Positions 55,316 through 64,000 of a DNA stretch of 64,000 bases are shown here, in pieces. How positions within the stretch are numbered: position 1 is the first letter of the stretch; each line of letters begins with the position of its first letter. The stretch covers positions 1,673,198,800 through 1,673,262,799 of the forward strand of contig CM066031.1 of the NCBI GenBank assembly GCA_033557465.1, in the 5' to 3' direction. The position numbers and the translations under genes were made by a program. The notes below the pieces were generated by a model. It worked only from the letters and a program-made list of their open reading frames with translations, was not told the DNA's origin and did not search any database. Source of the stretch: Ichthyophis bannanicus (Eukaryota > Chordata > Amphibia > Gymnophiona > Ichthyophiidae).

Positions 55316-55794
55316 GCTATTACACAGTCCACTGTAAACTCAATAAGATGCAGATTCACTTATAACGTGGTGAAATATCTTGGACCCCAATGTCAGCATT
55401 CTATAGCGTTTACAATTATATATATTTTATATTTTTATTTTTTTGTGAATACATAAATAAATGGCCAGCAGTACAGGAATACTACATAAATTGGAGAGAT
55501 CAACGTATGACATAATCCAGCTAACGTGACTATCCCTCACGGCAACACAGAACTATATATAAAACAGCACATAATTATTTTTTGTTTAATTTTACATTTT
55601 AAAAAAAAATTGTATAGGCCTGGTATTCAATGGCACTGGCCATTAGATAACACGTCGTGGTATTACTTTATTCTAGTGCATTTTTCCTACAAAGAGGGCA
55701 CCAGAATTCATATGCAGGGCTTTTGCATTAAAACATGAGGAGTATGAGTCAATTTTAGCAGGCAATGAAAAAGGTGCCAGTACGCAGTACCACC
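54711..55794. other. AT-rich stretch, no gene
   Basis: Long T runs (54946-54971, 55290-55315). The phrase TTCACTTATAACGTGGTGAA (55346-55365), with CAACACATGATTTACTTATAACATGG (from 55246), hints at a decayed inverted repeat of unknown family. Confidence 0.35.
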
Positions 55795-57303
55795 GAGAAC
55801 CCTCTCAAAAAAGCCTTGCTTTATTTGTATATTTAGCACAATTGAATATGTGTTTCTGTGATGGTTGGTACCACCATTTCTCATAGTTAGGCCTGCTGTT
55901 TTGCTGGCCTAACAAACAACAAGTTATCCAGACAAATCTGAATTTTGTTGCTCTCCGAATAACTTCTTGGACAGTCCGCACCCCCCCCCCAGCTGTGCAC
56001 AGAGGGATTGGAGAGAATTCTATGCGCCATCCTTCCAATGCATTCCCCCACTTGTTTTTTTTTTCATTTTTGCACCTTTTGTACTTATTTCTAAATTTTC
56101 AGGATACCCTTATTTTTGTGAGAGTTAAAAAAATTGGTACAGATGGAAACCTAAGACTTGGTATTATTATTTTTTTTGTAGAAGAGAGAAGCTACAGATC
56201 AACCTTTTCTTTGTACAGTCTTCTTCAATAGTACACCAAATATTTACTTATTAACTATCACTAATTGGTCACTCCCCCAGGAAAGCTCAAGAAATCTCTG
56301 ACTCCAGGTTAGACCTAGACCTTTCTTGATTAAATGTGTGCTGGTTTGTTATATGGGCTCCCGTCCAATTGTGGACTTAGCTGAATCTATCATCTCCAGA
56401 TGGACCTAAACAGATGTGCATTAGCTCCTTCCACATTCTCAAACCATCACCGTTTCTGCAATTATATTTGCTCTTCACTGCTGTCCTTTAGTTCTTTATA
56501 AAAGGGACTCTGTAAGGAAAAGACTTTAGGGATGAATTGGTCTGTCTACCCTGTGGCTTCTAGGGTACACATATCAGAATAGCTAAAGTACCTTCCATGG
56601 ACCCTCTAAGTAACGGTACAGTGACACAGATTTACTTTTCAGCATCAAGAAACTGTTTTCCACAATGCTGTAACACAGTACAAAAAAACAAACTATTCAA
56701 TAACAACCTGTGCAAATATGGCCTAGAAGTCACAGCACACAATATATGCAGTCCACAGGAAAAAAAAAAAGTCAGTATTTTGAAACAAACATTCAAGCTT
56801 TCACATGACTAGAAGCAGAGACTCTTTGTACAGACTAATTAAACCTTTGCTCTCTTGGTTTACTAACTTGCAAAGTAAATGATAAAAGAAAACAAAAAAA
56901 ATAAACAAAACAGGCAGCAGCACAGGTCCTGTGGCTTTCAAAGCATTAAGCATGAGTTAGTGGTTGTTTGAGCCAACTAATGTATTCTTTCTAAAAGGAT
57001 TACAATTAGCAATTAGCAAGAAAAGACAAGTAGAACAGCTGATCTACTACAAAAGTTAAGTTTAGGTCTTGGGAAAATAACCATCTTTAATGCACCAATT
57101 CAGGCTGGTTCTCCACAAAAGGAAGCACCCCGCTAACATAGTATGCAATGCCAAGAGAAAGCAGCGCGATGACAATTATGAGCAGCAATACCCTCCAGAA
57201 GCCCAGGTCCTCCACAAACTCCTGCCAGGTGGTACGGAAGCTGGAAAGAACCCCTTCACCCTGCTGCAGGTTTGGATTCAGAAGGGAATGACTTTCCATC
57301 GCA
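55795..57303 (-). other. Candidate terminal exon of a host gene (coding end plus 3' UTR)
   Basis: A pyrimidine-rich tract followed by CAG (acceptor AG at 57304-57305) precedes the start codon at 57297-57299. After the stop at 57087-57089 the sequence has no recognised transposon for about 1.25 kb. AATAAA on the minus strand appears at about 55812 (TTTATT on plus). The exon length is an inference; another poly(A) site cannot be excluded. Confidence 0.45.
57087..57299 (-). CDS. Small single-pass membrane protein (70 aa)
   Basis: The frame opens at ATG 57297-57299, four bases after a good splice acceptor (TTCTTTTGCAG). The 26 codons upstream are intron and polypyrimidine translation. The product has a hydrophilic N-terminus with possible amphipathic text (RTTWQEFVEDLGFW). 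One membrane helix follows at about residues 36-60 (VLLLIIVIALLSLGIAYYVS). A short tail, FVENQPELVH, ends it. There is no signal peptide and the form is that of a tail-anchored or type II/III small protein. I do not recognise the family and assign no function. A whole coding region in one 3' exon is common for small membrane proteins. The absence of stops, the clean acceptor and the non-repeat surroundings favour a host gene. Confidence 0.6.
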   Translation of the reverse strand: MESHSLLNPNLQQGEGVLSSFRTTWQEFVEDLGFWRVLLLIIVIALLSLGIAYYVSGVLPFVENQPELVH

Positions 57304-57379
57304 CTGCAAAAGAATTCAAGGAGTACATAAGTCAAGAAAAAAAAAGGGTATTTTATTGGCATCCCACAACCCATCAATA

Positions 57380-58070
57380 ACTACAACAGAAGTGTTTCAG
57401 TACAGACAAGTGAACATTTTCTAGCTTTTGATGCATGGCAAGTCAAGTCTTTAACAAACACTAGTGATGCATAAGAGATACTAAAAGGTAAGAGCATGCA
57501 AATGAAACAAAGCATAACAACTGTATTATGAAGGCACTAAGAAATAGCAAGAAATTGTTAATACATTACTATGTTTTTAATATGCATGTATTCTTTTTTG
57601 GTGCAAGTATTGAGGGTCACCCCTTTATTATCAATGTCCTTGTGTTTCCTTTATTGCTGCTGTCTTTTGTCATTATTCAAGATGTTGCATGTCAAAAGGA
57701 AAAGGCTATGCAGGTCAAATAACACTGAAAAAGAATTTTGAATATGTAAAGCAGTACTAATAGAAAAGATAAAGACTGCAGCAGGCAGCAAAAAAAAAAA
57801 AAAAAAAAGGGTCTCAAAATTACTCTATTTCTTTTTGCCCCGATTCCTACTTCATTTCTGAGACGACAAAAATTCTAAAAGAACTTTGGCACTCTCTTTT
57901 TATTTAGCTACTCCAAACCCTTATAAATTAATATGGCTTGGGGGTGTTGCTGTGCTGAATGTTGTCAGAAGTTCATCCAGCACCTGCACATGGTCTGTAG
58001 AGCACAGAAGAACTGTAACAGTGCATGGCAGGAACTTTTTAAAGAACAGAAAGCAGTCACTATGCGAGGT
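57380..58070. other. Possible intron sequence upstream of the small exon
   Basis: AT-rich, with an 18-A run (57790-57808). No exon-like frame or repeat end is recognised. Confidence 0.35.
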
Positions 58071-58740
58071 AAGGTGAAATTAGAACTTACCCGCTAATTG
58101 TTTTTCCTTGAGTACCTCCAGTCAAGTCCACCACCAGTGGGCAATCACCGCCCTCCAGCAGCTGGGAACTGAGCATTTTAATCTTATGACCTCACCAGAT
58201 AAGAGCCACTCCCCTTCAGCTCCAGAAGTCCAGTATCCTACTGACAAAACAGACTAGCCCAAGACAGAACACTGAATCTCAGAAAAACAGGAAATTAACA
58301 AACACTGCATTGAAACAGGAACTATGTACAGCTGGTGGGCTTAGCATGAAGGACAGAGATTCACCTGTTCCAGAACTGCAGCGGCACTTACCGCCACTAC
58401 TATCCTCCAGTACTCTAACTCTTTCCTCCAGCCAGTCGGACACAGCCATTGTCTGTAACACAAGGACCAACTGGAGAAACAAAAAAACATTCCATGACAG
58501 GGAGGGAGCTGGACTGGACTGAAGGTACTCAAGGAAAAAGACAATTATGCAGGTAATTTCTAATTTCACCTTCCTATTCATACCTCTAGTTCAGTCCACC
58601 ACCAGTGGGATGTAACAAAGCAGTACTCATACTCGGGAGGGACCAGCGAGTCCAGCCTGAAGCACAGAGGCCCTGAACTGTAGGGCTGGTATCCCTTCAG
58701 ATCTGCCACCTGCAGATTTCCGGTCTGCTCAGATGCTGAA
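58071..58740 (-). mobile_element. DIRS D, 3' end fragment
   Basis: The left terminus AAGGTGAAATTAGAACTTAC...TCCTTGAGTACCTCCAGTCA is mirrored at 58520-58575 (ACTCAAGGAAAAAGACAATT...TTTCTAATTTCACC). A junction runs into CTATTCATACCTCTAGTTCA, and CCACCACCAGTGGG occurs in both parts. This is the same plan as 32282-32838 of DIRS A (terminal repeat, spacer, internal complementary region, then GGGATGTAACAAAGCAG next to the recombinase end). The coding part is lost beyond about 58740. Confidence 0.7.
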
Positions 58741-59580
58741 GCCTGAATCAAAGCTAACCAAACAAGATTGTTTCCTGCTGCAAGGAACTTCTGCTGTGCT
58801 TCCAGTCTCAGACCTGACCTTCAAGCAACTGTTTGCCAAATGATTATACCTGTGCATACAGAAAACTATTGTTTCTGTCCAATTATTTTTTCATGGACAA
58901 TTAGTTTCTCAGGCCAATTAGTTGCTCACATGGAAGAACATCTGCTTCTCTGGTCCATCATCCACTAACGATGCTACAGGCCTTGGGATGTCCAAAACTG
59001 CATACCATTATCTTCTCTCATTATGGCTTCTGTATCTGCAGGATGAACACCTGTTCATTACCTTCTGATTTGCTCAGACACTTAGGACTTTCTGGTGCAA
59101 ACCAATCACCAGACTTATGACAGAGACTCTACACAAAGAATAATTACAGTATGCAACAGAACCTTCGCACATTGTGTGCCTTGTGCTTACTACCTTGCCT
59201 GTCTGCAAGACAGATACACACTGCGTGTGTGCAAGGCCATTCAAGCGCAATAGGATGATAAGTGTTACATTGTTGTGGAACTGATGAGACATGTTAATGG
59301 TTGTAAGTAATGTTGGCTAGTGGGATATGACCCATTTATGTTGTACGTTGTAAAGCCCAATAAAGATGGTTATAAAATGAAAAAAAAAATAAAAAAGTTA
59401 AAACAATACCGCTGGCAGTAGAGATCCCCAAGTCACTCTGCTTTTCGCCTCTGTCCACTAGAAACTAGTCATTTAATCATACTGGCAGTGGTTAAAGATC
59501 CACATATCTAGATACAGTTTCCTCAACAGAACTCTTTGTCCTTTGCCTGCTCAGCCAAGGAATACATGATGGCTTCCGCA
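58741..59580. other. Unassigned block ending in a poly(A)-like tract
   Basis: CCCAATAAAGATGG followed by AAATGAAAAAAAAAATAAAA (59355-59396) looks like the 3' end of a retroposed transcript or LTR on the plus strand. I could not identify a parent gene or open frame. Confidence 0.3.
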
Positions 59581-59994
59581 AGTCTATTTGGCCAATAATT
59601 TTTTATGGACTTTTCCTCCAGAACTTGTCCAAATATCTTTTTAATCTAGTTATGTTAATTGCCTTGACCACATCCTCTGGCAACAGATTACACAGCTTAA
59701 TTAAGTGCTGCATGAAAGGAAAAAACCACACCACCACCCAAACCTTTCCACGATTTGTTTTCTAATAGCTGGTCATTAGTTTCATGGAGTATCCTCTTGT
59801 TTTTATGTTGCTTCAAAGGTTCAACCACCATTCCCTATTTAACTGTCCAACCCCACTCATAACTGCATCATATTTCCTCTCTTTTTTTTTTCTAAGTAGA
59901 AGAGCCCTAACCTGTTATAGCCTCTGTATAAGGGAGGTGTCCTCTTTCCTTTATCATTTTTGCTGCTCTTCTCTGAACTTTTTCTAGTTCCACT
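59581..59994 (-). repeat. CR1 3' fragment, split by Tc1
   Basis: On the minus strand the text matches the CR1 3' coding end and tail, such as the reverse of TTTTTAATCTAGTTATGTTA and AGAGCCCTAACCTG. It resumes after the Tc1 element at about 61741 (TATCTTTTTTTAAATTGG), giving a clean empty-site reading TTCCACTA/TATC. Confidence 0.6.
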
Positions 59995-60349
59995 ACAGTG
60001 GTGTGCAAAAGTCTGGAATCACTTGTAAATTTGATGTTTTTTCATCTTCGTGACCTTATATCTTAACTTCGTTTTCCTCCCAGTGGCTTTTTCTGCGTAT
60101 CTCATGATAAGTGATAGATTTGGCTATTAGGGCCAACTTTTAGTATTGGTTTGGCCCTTATTTTCTGAGTTTGTTCCCCATAGTTGTCCTGTTGATAGAT
60201 TTTCTGTGAAAATCGCACATAATGTGCATCGTTGGCCAACGATATATTATTGTAAGTATGCTTTAAAATATTATGGACACACGCAAGGTTTCCTTCAAAT
60301 TAAATGTACTTGACCTTGAAAAAGGCCATTTTTGTGTGTCAGTGATGGC

Positions 60350-60995
60350 TCAGTATTTGATGAGCCACCCTTTGTTCTTGATCACCTGACTGCACCTTGT
60401 TGGCATTGAATGAACCATTCTGACAAGGTGATCGTTGGTGACAACGCAGTTCCAAGCTGCAATGAGTGACTCAATCAGTTCACGCTTTGATGTTGGATGC
60501 CTCTTGGATATTTCCAAGGCCACCTTGTGCCACAGGTTCTTGATTGGATTCATATCTGGGGACTGGGCAGGCAAGTCTATTGACTTGATGTTGTTCTGCT
60601 GCTTCCAGTCGATCACCTGTCTGGAGCGATGGCAGGGTGCATTGTCATCTTGGAACAGGAACTGGCCAGAAAACAGCTAGTGTGCTGATGGCACCATGCA
60701 CTTTTGCAGTATGGTGATGTACTTGGCCCCGTTGACCATTCCACTGACAATGTGAAGACGTCCAACGCCACTGGCAGCCCCAGACCATGACCTTCAAAGG
60801 ATTCTTCACAGTGAGGTTGAGACACTCAGGCTTGAATTCCTCTCCAGGAAATCTCCTCACATAGGTGTGGGCCTGGTTACCAAACAGGCAGAAGGTGCTT
60901 TCATCGCTGAATAGCACCTTTTCCCACATTTCAGTCAACCAGGTTGAGTGCTTTCTCGCCCACACGATCCGGTTGCGCCTTTGTATGTCAGTCAT
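60350..60995 (-). pseudogene. Tc1 transposase, catalytic domain
   Basis: The frames 60995-60645 and 60616-60350 together cover the DDE domain, with a shift near 60740-60640. The first Asp (LFSDEST) is present. The third acidic residue is replaced by Lys, so catalysis would be lost even if the frame were continuous. Confidence 0.8.
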
Positions 60996-61077
60996 CAGTG
61001 GCTTATTCCGTGCTTTGCAGACCCAGAGACCAAACTGCAGGCACCGGCAATGAACTGTTGATGAGCTGACACTGACC

Positions 61078-61362
61078 TCACTCTTGTCTGACCACTCGAA
61101 GTAGCTGAAGAGAGGTCAACTTGCGATTAGTCAGTGAAATGCATCGTAGTGCGCGGTCCTGGCGTGATGTTGATGCATGTGGACGACCTGAACGAGGCTT
61201 GTCCACCACTGAACCCATTTCTTTCTTCTTCTGTACAATCTTAACAACAGTGCTCTGACTGCAGCCAACTTTCCTGGCTATCTGATGGCTTGAAAATCCT
61301 TCCTCGCTCATAAAGGACACACGAACACACTCCTCCAACGTCAGAGTCAGAGTCATCTTCAT
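61078..61362 (-). pseudogene. Tc1 transposase, DNA-binding domain
   Basis: A 94-codon frame starting MKMTLTLTLEECVRVSFMSE. Two helix-turn-helix units are separated by a GRPHAS AT-hook-like linker (about residues 58-65). It is intact up to RVVRQE, then frame-shifted. Confidence 0.8.
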
Positions 61363-61740
61363 GGTCGATCCAGAAAGCGTATGAAATTCAAAAATTCTGT
61401 GCGTTTTTATAGCTGCACTGTTGGCTAGATATCTGCATTGTGATTGGTTAGTGAACCAGCCTCCTGATTGGTCAGAAATAACGTGTGCATATTGGATAAT
61501 CTCGATCTAGTTTTGTCGCAGGATCCACAAAAATCGCAGTAGCTATCTTCCAGTGTCTGTAAAGTATTTAAATTGGAAGCAAGGAATGCAAAAAAAGTCA
61601 ACTCTAATTGCCAAATGTATCCCTTTTAACATGGTAGAAAGATGAATATGCTGGGCTAACAAAGTTAAAAAAAAAAAACGTTAGAAAGTACGAAAAACGC
61701 AAAACTCACAAGTAATTCCAGACTTTTGCACACCACTGTA

Positions 61741-62214
61741 TATCTTTTTTTAAATTGGAATATAACTTTTTCAAAATTCTAAAGTATGCATAGTTGCATA
61801 ATACACCAAAATATTAAAAAACAAACACACAACATTAACTATACAGCCACTAATAGTCCCTATCAAGAAGCAAGAGTACAATATTTATTCAAATTAAATA
61901 GAAAAATAAATATAGCCTAAGAAATTTTGGAAAGGAAATTCTTCCTAAGTCAATTCCCAGCCATGAAGTCTAGACCCCCATTATCTCATCCACATATTTA
62001 CCCCTGTCTATCAAGGATTTACTAAGTGGGTAGGATCAAGAAAAACAAACTCTTAAACCATATTAATCTCTCTAGTTTGAAAAAAAAAGAAATTCCAAAG
62101 AATAAACAAGTAAAGCACCATCTTAATATAAGCCGGAGGAGCAAAGAGAGTACATCAGATTAGGGCACTTAGGCCTTTTCTTCCTTCGCTTCACTGACGA
62201 CTCTGCTTATATCA
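61741..62214. other. AT-rich spacer and CR1 remnant
   Basis: The first 60 bp or so continue the CR1 fragment split by Tc1. The rest has no frame or repeat end that I recognise. Confidence 0.35.
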
Positions 62215-62705
62215 CTTGTTATATCGTGACTTGACTGTTGTATCAATCATCATTGCAGGACTTCCAAATTATGGATCAAAACGGTTAAACAATCCAGAAC
62301 ACCGATCTGAGAATACTTGCCCATGCTACCCAGTTCGACCACAGCACACCCCTATTTATCGAGCATCACTGGCTACCAATATCTTTTTGTATACAATTCA
62401 AAATTCCCATCTTAGTTCACAAAAGACACTACACATAGGGATACCTCATTACCTTGCCACCCACATTATTCCCTGTGCCCCTCCCATTGTGTCCTTCACA
62501 ATATACATGCAAATAGTCTTCATCTTCCTGCTGCATAATTGACAAGGCTTGAATCCACCCATCATGCCACCTTCTACTTTCTTGGACCCTACCTTTGGAA
62601 CTCTCTTGCATCTTAAATCCACTGGGAATCCTCCTTTCAGAAATTCAAGACATTACTCAAAATGTACCCGTTTCAAAGAGCCTATGATCTTCCACCCTGA
62701 ATACA
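62215..62705 (+). pseudogene. L2 ORF2 C-terminal fragment
   Basis: The plus frames give GLPNYGSKRLNNPEH, RASLATNIFLYTIQN and, in another frame, YLWNSLAS-like and FQKFKTLLKMYPFQRAYDLP text. These correspond to the LHWLPIxxRI...WNSLPxxLR...FKxxLKTxLF region of L2. It is broken by many shifts. Confidence 0.55.
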
Positions 62706-62710
62706 ACTTA

Positions 62711-62880
62711 GAAAGCATAGTTGCTTACCTGTAATGGGGGTTCTCCTTAGACAGCAGGGGTATGCAGCCACACTCTGAAGGTGAAGTCCCGAATGAGCCT
62801 TCGCTGCCCGGTTCTCTTAGCTCAGAGAAGCTTTACTGTGCCTCTGAGCATGCATGCCTGCTTCCCGCCAGCTCGCCTCT
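62711..62880 (+). repeat. DIRS terminal-repeat fragment (copy E)
   Basis: AAAGCATAGTTGCTTACCTG and GGGGGTTCTCCTTAGACAGC match the left terminus of DIRS B (AAAGCATAGTTACTCACC...GTTCTCCAGGGACAGCAGGA). Only the first 170 bp or so remain, joined to CR1 sequence. Confidence 0.65.
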
Positions 62881-62884
62881 AGAT

Positions 62885-64000
62885 GTCAGTTCATACCATA
62901 GCAAAGAAAGGTTACTGGAAGTTCCTAATGCTGAGGAGGAGTTTGCTGTCTTGGTACATGTTAGTATCAATGACATAGGAAAGTGTGGTAGGGAGGTGCT
63001 GGAGGCCAAATTTAGGCGTTTAGGTAGGAAGTTGAAATCCAGAACTTCCAGGGTAGCATGCTCCGAAATGCTTCCCGTTCCACGTGCAGGACCCAAAAGG
63101 CAAGCAGAGCTCCAGAGTCTCAATGCGTGGATGAGCCCATGGTGCAAGGAAGAGGTTTTGGATTTGTTAAGAACTGGGGAACATTCTGGGGAAAGGAGAG
63201 GCTTTTCCAAAGGGATGGGACCAGGCTGCTGGCATTAACCTTTAAAAAAGCTTTTAAACTAGATAATAGGGGAAAGCCGACCGTTGCCCAAGAAAGCAAG
63301 GTTCAGAACAATGTATCCTTGAAGGATACCAGCAAAAGATTGAAGTTAAGGCATATCGACAGAAATTCCAAGAAAGATAAAAGTAACCCAAATGCCCTTG
63401 AGTACAGAGCTTAAAGATCCCAAATTACCCCTGTCTACTGATAGCCAGATTAATATGAATAAAATACAGCCTCTAAAATGCTTGTATGCAAATGGTAGAA
63501 GACTAAAAAATAAGTGGGAGAGAGAAATATATAGCATTAAATAAGAGGTTAGATATGATTGGTATCTCAGAGACATGGTGGAAGGAGGACCACCAGTGGG
63601 ACACTGATACCTGGGTACAAACTATATCGTAATGATAGGGCAGATCAAATTGGTAGAGGGGTTGCACTCTGTTAGAGAGGACATTGAGTCACAAAAGATT
63701 AAAGTCTTGCAGGAAACAAAATTCACTGTAGAATCTCTATGGACTGAAATTCCATATAAAAAGGGGAAGAGGTCAGCGATCGCAGTGGGGGTGTACTATT
63801 GACCGCCTGGCCAGAAAGAACAAATGGATGATGAAATGCTCAAAGAAATCAGGGAAGCTAACAAAAGTTACAGCACAGAAATAATAATAAGTGGGTGATT
63901 TCCATTACCCCGGTATCAACTGGATCAGTGTCACGGCAGGACATGCTAGGGAGAAACGTTTCTAGATGAAATAAATGACTGCTTCTTGGACTGACCAGAG
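62885..64000 (+). pseudogene. CR1 LINE, ORF1 esterase part and start of ORF2, runs off the window
   Basis: The frame 62762-63238 gives VLVHVSINDIGKCGREVLEA, KFRRLGRKLKSRTSRVACSE and MLPVPRAGPKRQAELQSLNA. This is the C-terminal half of the CR1 ORF1 GDSL-esterase-like protein (the family text has VHVGTNDIG). The endonuclease of ORF2 begins near 63550 (LDMIGISETWWKEDHQWD) and is broken. The copy continues beyond the window. Confidence 0.7.

Larger units (their letters stand above)
59996..61738 (-). mobile_element. Tc1/mariner transposon, nearly intact, 1743 bp
   Basis: The inverted ends CAGTGGTGTGCAAAAGTCTG (59996) and CAGACTTTTGCACACCACTG (to 61738) are flanked by TA on both sides (59994-59995, 61739-61740). 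The minus strand encodes one transposase in three frames. 61362-61078 gives the paired-like helix-turn-helix region (FSSHQIARKVGCSQSTVVKI then DKPRSGRPHAS). 60995-60645 gives WEKVLFSDESTFCLFG (first catalytic Asp) and KVMVWGC. 60616-60350 gives DLPAQSPDMNPIKNLWH. The second catalytic Asp is in the bridging frame near 60640 (DDNAP-like). The third position, normally Glu in NPIENLW, is Lys (codon 60539-60541). Confidence 0.9.

Noticed and set aside
58279..58581. 100-codon minus frame within DIRS D
   Set aside because: It falls in the terminal and internal complementary repeats, where no DIRS protein is encoded. The hydrophobic text comes from pyrimidine-rich repeat sequence.

Overview
The window looks like intergenic or intronic DNA from a large, repeat-rich tetrapod genome. 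A caecilian amphibian is my best guess. The guess rests on the mix of DIRS, CR1, L2, BovB/RTE and L1/Tx1 retroelements with Penelope-like, Tc1, hAT and Harbinger elements, and on the CR1 3' tail with its ATGTTCTTATG end. Species is inferred and was not tested. Nothing prokaryotic is present: there are no operons, Shine-Dalgarno sites or CRISPR arrays. Nearly every long reading frame belongs to a transposable element. The one good candidate for a host gene is a terminal coding exon on the minus strand near 57.1-57.3 kb. It encodes a 70-residue single-pass membrane protein directly after a splice acceptor.

Layout. 0-9.4 kb: old LINE debris (CR1, L2, L1/Tx1 ORF1), two copies of a family built from a chain of separate palindromes, and a 652-bp inverted-repeat element carrying two opposed hammerhead-like motifs. 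9.9-12.9 kb: a TAA-flanked Harbinger-type element that encloses a frameshifted fragment resembling a FYB/ADAP adaptor exon. 13-17.2 kb: CR1 fragments and the third palindrome-chain copy. 17.9-21.7 kb: two foldback elements whose arms are tandem arrays, and a Harbinger MITE. 22.4-27.6 kb: hAT MITEs, a long decayed L2 (minus), a SINE and a BovB-type LINE.

28.1-40.6 kb is a nested pair of DIRS tyrosine-recombinase retrotransposons. An older, decayed copy (B) is interrupted by a younger, nearly intact copy (A, 32282-38486), by a 371-bp hAT MITE and by a SINE. Copy A shows the full DIRS plan: gag, RT, RNase H, recombinase, inverted terminal repeats and an internal complementary region that joins both termini. 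A gag-only deletion derivative (C) follows at 41.7-43.7 kb, and fragments of further DIRS copies lie at 58.1 and 62.7 kb.

45.3-48.1 kb is a Tc1 element carrying three insertions: a Penelope-like piece with a well-formed hammerhead motif, a SINE, and a solo LTR with a 4-bp target duplication. 49.3-53.6 kb is a near-complete L2 LINE inserted inside a hAT MITE, with both target duplications readable. 53.7-64 kb holds LINE fragments, the candidate host exon, a nearly intact Tc1 element (59996-61738) whose third catalytic acid is changed to lysine, and the 5' part of a CR1 running off the window end.

The parts interact as parasites of one another. tRNA-derived SINEs share their 3' tail with the L2 LINEs that probably mobilise them. 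MITEs depend on Harbinger and hAT transposases not seen here, and the DIRS deletion derivative would depend on a full-length copy such as A.
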